Shown here piece by piece: positions 15,301-16,870 of a stretch of 16,870 nucleotides of DNA; within the stretch, counting starts at the first letter, position 1; every line of letters starts with the position of its first letter. Made by a program: the position numbers and the translations under genes. Source of the stretch: Anaerolineae bacterium (GTDB lineage: Bacteria > Chloroflexota > Anaerolineae > Aggregatilineales > Aggregatilineaceae); contig JAFGJA010000247.1 of assembly GCA_016929355.1 (NCBI GenBank), positions 1-16,870 of the forward strand, given 5' to 3'. The notes under the pieces were generated by a model that was not told the origin of the DNA, ran no database searches, and saw only the letters and a program-made list of their open reading frames with translations.

Positions 15301-15482
15301 CCACGATTGGTTTCCTGCACGCTGGCATCGAGTGTATCCGTGATGATATGGGCCAGCGTTTGCATACTGACAATCGCGGCCACACCTGCTGCAATGCACA
15401 ACAAAGCAAACAATGTGCGCTGCCGGTTGACACGCATATCGTTAAGTGAGTGCCGGATATAGAAATTGAGTCGTTCTAACAT
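12312..15482 (-). CDS. Large ABC transporter permease with two FtsX/MacB halves
   Basis: 1056 residues. The first half has a transmembrane segment near 24-44, a large extracytoplasmic MacB-type domain to about 290, then three FtsX-type segments (around VTMSLISLLIGGIGIVNTMM, LFLVEAVLMGIIGSLLGIVA and FVVGVAITTIFGFLPTLAAG) with the cytoplasmic motif RRTKEVAVLKTIGLEP. The second half repeats this from about 665 (DFKIAMRSMLSTKARGAS) to RRREIGIMKAVGVQR and ends KPLNVLRYE. Between them, about 430-660, lies an unusual run of roughly eight hydrophobic segments rich in Trp and Pro. The family couples ATP hydrolysis to mechanical transport or lipoprotein, peptide or drug release rather than ordinary uptake. 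Its ATPase partner is encoded just upstream, 15 bases away, with AGAGGGG before this ATG. The substrate is unknown. Confidence 0.92.
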   Translation of the reverse strand: MLERLNFYIRHSLNDMRVNRQRTLFALLCIAAGVAAIVSMQTLAHIITDTLDASVQETNRGDLRFRPSSRWDQYIVESNETGEHQLVFTAAGLDYLQNWLDENYPGSEITYQQTLVSENDLPAGFILSIPDRDTYKLPVFNYVIEADRYPLYGRVKALDGTTLRDLLQEPTDIVLSENLADDLEAEIGDLVRVSGASEDFVLRGIVPTDAEAGLNEQAFVGHLFGYYYLDVSAASLFDTDVPQATMVYIKLGDPSKVDEAAAALNDLRLSAFSITTTTDILDANEAVSSSVDDLVVTMSLISLLIGGIGIVNTMMVIVSRRTKEVAVLKTIGLEPNEVVQLFLVEAVLMGIIGSLLGIVAGWGLTYAVKSVGENFLGQRLSFSIAPIPAVNGFVVGVAITTIFGFLPTLAAGQIRPANVLRPSENVMPSTGRLNAFVALVGLIMALSLVAQGLIGNLLDFEVQGEPVTTYTAILGGFFGALIAVPVIAGGILDMRRRRRGRSWALKSLLWLVLLVALPAAGAVFGYFVPALIILTATFIIAGYLYITLWMLIWAVSGGSGQVGLLDPSKYIWFFPLAWITFPFLGGWLILRHRRPGWAAWALIAAPLFWPVIPVLILWLIIRDNWPGILILLFPLFWPLIVLLPPLLIPAWIIGRLIQSFAFIDFKIAMRSMLSTKARGASTLLALVVGVFTLSTITMLVDSITSVLEELVEQGAGGNLMIFNTGGATDDIALALDEQIALGNADSYGIMNNYETRPTEYYDASAGKTVATSAYRWKFDVVDGRTITSNLPDLTMIEGRNLDPALDSEPDAEGYWSAVVYRFESEDDSDDLIGVGDKVTLTVNGDSANPVKVVVVGVAEGEMVFSDAEVFVPLAAFAEHDTDQSFIIAEVPESKIKPVRRAVLDVPGTIVIETRIFNDLVNSVVDQFTSLPMLVAALALVTGGIVIANSVALSTLERRREIGIMKAVGVQRERVLGMLLLENGLMGIVGGLIGVGISFVAIVIMLRFMLDDQFGSAIPYMTAFIFMALCIVISLLAAMLSVWGASGEKPLNVLRYE

Positions 15483-15497
15483 AGAGTTTTTCCCCTC

Positions 15498-16283
15498 TTA
15501 TTGCGCAGACTGCATAAAGGGTGACAGTTCGCCGGTTTCGCGTTTGGTGCGAATTTCCTTGACCGCCGCCAACCGTGCCGACGAACGCACATCCGAATCT
15601 TCGGCGATTTTGCCATCGACCAATGACACAATGCGGTCCATTTGAGCGGCGATGTCCATGTTGTGCGTGACGATGACCACCGTTGTACCGAGTTCTTGCT
15701 GCACGGTGCGCAATGCATTCATGACCACTTCGCTCGAAAACGTGTCAAGGTTGCCGGTGGGTTCATCGCCCAACAGCAGTGGCGGATCGTTCGCCAGGGC
15801 GCGCGCCAACGCGACACGCTGCTGTTCACCACCGGATAATTGATTCGGGCGGTGATGCATCCGTTCATCCAGGCCGAGCAAATCGAGCAGTTCTGCGGCG
15901 CGTCTGGTTGGATTGTGTTTGCGATTGCGCGCAAACTGGATGGGCAGCGCGACGTTTTCAACCGCCGTCAGGGTCGGGATCAGGTTGAAGAACTGGAAAA
16001 CAAAGCCGATTTTTTCGTTGCGCACGCGGGTGAGCGCGCGTTCGCCCAGATCGGTGATGTCCTGACCGTCGATATAGACGCGCCCGGCGGTGGGCGAATC
16101 CAGCCCGCCGATCATGCCCAAAAGAGTCGATTTACCGCTCCCCGAAGGGCCAATGATGCCCAACAGTTCGCCGGGTTGGACATGGAGCGAAATGCCCCGC
16201 ACGGCATGAACGGTGACTTCGCCTAGTTGCAAGTCTTTGCGCACGTCATCAGTACGCACGACGTAGTGATTTTCAGACGCCAT
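15498..16283 (-). CDS. ABC transporter ATP-binding protein, LolD/MacB type
   Basis: 261 residues with a complete nucleotide-binding domain: Walker A GPSGSGKST (residues 45-53), Q-loop Q97 in FVFQFFN, signature LSGGEQQ (149-155), Walker B ending GDEPT (D173, E174), D-loop NLD (178-180) and switch H207 in VTHN. The FQFFNLIPTLTAVENV stretch is typical of the LolD/MacB/FtsE subgroup that pairs with FtsX-type permeases. The C-terminal 35 residues extend past the core and end charged. ATG 16283 follows AGGAG at about seven bases. The gene is the first of a two-gene operon with the 1056-residue permease, so it supplies the ATPase of that complex on the inner face of the membrane. The two-half permease probably binds two copies. 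Confidence 0.95.
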   Translation of the reverse strand: MASENHYVVRTDDVRKDLQLGEVTVHAVRGISLHVQPGELLGIIGPSGSGKSTLLGMIGGLDSPTAGRVYIDGQDITDLGERALTRVRNEKIGFVFQFFNLIPTLTAVENVALPIQFARNRKHNPTRRAAELLDLLGLDERMHHRPNQLSGGEQQRVALARALANDPPLLLGDEPTGNLDTFSSEVVMNALRTVQQELGTTVVIVTHNMDIAAQMDRIVSLVDGKIAEDSDVRSSARLAAVKEIRTKRETGELSPFMQSAQ

Positions 16284-16335
16284 AATAAACTCCTAATCTA
16301 ATGGGTTAGGGAAAAGGCCATGATGTACTTGCGTT

Positions 16336-16364
16336 GGTATGGGGCATCCGCCCGGCATAGTCAA
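16336..16364 (-). promoter_or_regulatory. Weak promoter candidate for the ABC operon
   Basis: TTGACT matches the -35 consensus at five of six positions, but the -10 at the right distance, CATACC, matches only three. It is roughly 50 bases before the ATG of the ATPase gene. Confidence 0.25.
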
Positions 16365-16486
16365 TGCTCTTCGTAAAACTATATACGTGTGATCGGTCCA
16401 TTTGGGTGCGGATCGAATAGTAAAAAAGTTGTTTCGATGAATCCCGGACCGGCAAAGGTCAGGGTCTGAGAGCGTGTGCATTTCAT

Positions 16487-16557
16487 GTAGGGGAGTACCA
16501 ATGTGTACTCCCCGTTGCGTGGAGTCGCGCCGGGCGGACACACCGGTCTGCCCCTAC
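16487..16557. repeat. Compound GTAGGGG repeat made of two hairpins
   Basis: The unit opens GTAGGGG (16487-16493) and closes CCCCTAC (16551-16557). Inside, GGGGAGTAC (16490-16498) and GTACTCCCC (16505-16513) form a perfect nine-base stem. GGGCGGAC (16532-16539) and GTCTGCCC (16546-16553) form a second eight-base stem with one G-T pair. It belongs to the same family as the elements at 6685-6713 and 9046-9066. Confidence 0.8.
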
Positions 16558-16624
16558 AAAAAATTCGTGAACAGTCTTGAAATATACCCGTATTGGGATG
16601 GGAGAAGTCTATACTATATTCGGC

Positions 16625-16870
16625 CTACAACTCGGCGAAACTGCGCGCGATGTTGAGCGCCGTTAACCGCGCGGTACGAAATGCGGCACTATCCAACCGG
16701 GCATACACTTCTTGACCGGGTGGAAACCGGCGCACGGCGATTGCGTTGGTATCACGCGCGGTCACGTAATAGAGCGCAATGGTGGCTCCATCTGCCTGCG
16801 GCCATTCCTGCGTGATCACTTGCAGCGCGGGGTTAATCGAGTGGAGTAATCCGCCGATAGCGCGCTGCCA
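16625..16870 (-). CDS. C-terminal fragment of an unrecognised protein
   Basis: The frame is open from the right edge to a TAG at 16625-16627, giving 81 complete codons; the beginning lies outside the window. It starts WQRAIGGLLHSINP at the edge and ends NIARSFAEL. The visible part alternates likely strands (ATIALYYVTARD, IAVRRFPPGQEVYARL) with a final helix. I recognise no family. The GTG at 16819 could be an internal start, but the upstream codons look equally protein-like, so a longer gene is more likely. It precedes the ABC operon on the same strand, 341 bases away. Confidence 0.55.
   Translation of the reverse strand, partial: WQRAIGGLLHSINPALQVITQEWPQADGATIALYYVTARDTNAIAVRRFPPGQEVYARLDSAAFRTARLTALNIARSFAEL

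Larger units (their letters stand above)
16284..16624. other. Gene-free stretch of 341 bases
   Basis: No convincing gene lies here. It holds the leader of the ABC operon, with a weak promoter candidate on the minus strand (TTGACT at 16364-16359, CATACC 17 bases on at 16341-16336), and the compound repeat at 16487-16557. The 82-codon minus-strand frame at 16293-16541 runs through the repeat and has no protein-like features. Confidence 0.6.

Noticed and set aside
16293..16541. Minus-strand open frame of 82 codons in the right gap
   Set aside because: It reads through the compound GTAGGGG repeat, has no ribosome binding site that stands out and no protein-like pattern.
6685..16557. Possible CRISPR array or transposon from the repeated hairpins
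   Set aside because: The copies are kilobases apart, each is self-complementary, there are no regular spacers, and no cas or transposase gene is present.

Overview
The window is a stretch of bacterial chromosome with moderate G+C. Intergenic spaces carry foldable repeats with arms such as GTAGGGGC/GCCCCTAC. The mix of a secreted M6-type peptidase, a SIMPL protein, cytoplasmic uronate lyases and a very large two-copy FtsX/MacB permease would fit an environmental Chloroflexota (Anaerolineae-like) genome. That placement is an inference from gene content and style. No rRNA or other phylogenetic marker is present, so it is tentative.

Layout from left to right. (1) Positions 1-1574, minus strand: a secreted M6-family metallopeptidase, cut by the left edge of the window. 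(2) Positions 1675-5722: a glycan-assembly group. A WecG/TagA/CpsF-type glycosyltransferase on the plus strand converges on three minus-strand glycosyltransferases (GT4, GT2, GT2) that form a tight operon. (3) Positions 5911-6663: a plus-strand exported SIMPL-domain protein with a clear ribosome binding site. (4) Positions 6761-12152, minus strand: a uronate-catabolism cluster in transcription order heparinase II/III-like lyase, oligogalacturonate lyase (PL22), kduI, kduD and kdgF. (5) Positions 12312-16283, minus strand: an ABC export-type ATPase followed by a 1056-residue permease. (6) Positions 16284-16624: a gene-free stretch containing a compound repeat. (7) Positions 16625-16870: the C-terminal end of an unrecognised minus-strand protein cut by the right edge.

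How the genes work together. The central cluster reads as a nearly complete intracellular route. The lyases release 4,5-unsaturated uronates, KdgF linearises them, KduI isomerises the product, and KduD reduces it to 2-keto-3-deoxygluconate. The last steps (KDG kinase and KDPG aldolase) and a dedicated transporter are not in the window. None of the five enzymes has a visible signal peptide, so oligosaccharide import must be encoded elsewhere. The glycosyltransferase group probably builds or decorates a cell-surface polysaccharide.

The most unusual structure is in the gaps. At least two families of imperfect inverted repeats lie between genes. One supplies the stop codon of the PL22 gene. Another lies on both sides of kduD and creates false N-terminal extensions on kduD and kdgF. 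The second notable item is an approximately 230-residue Trp/Pro-rich membrane insertion between the two FtsX/MacB halves of the large permease. I found no CRISPR array, transposase, phage gene, tRNA, rRNA or clearly new defence system.
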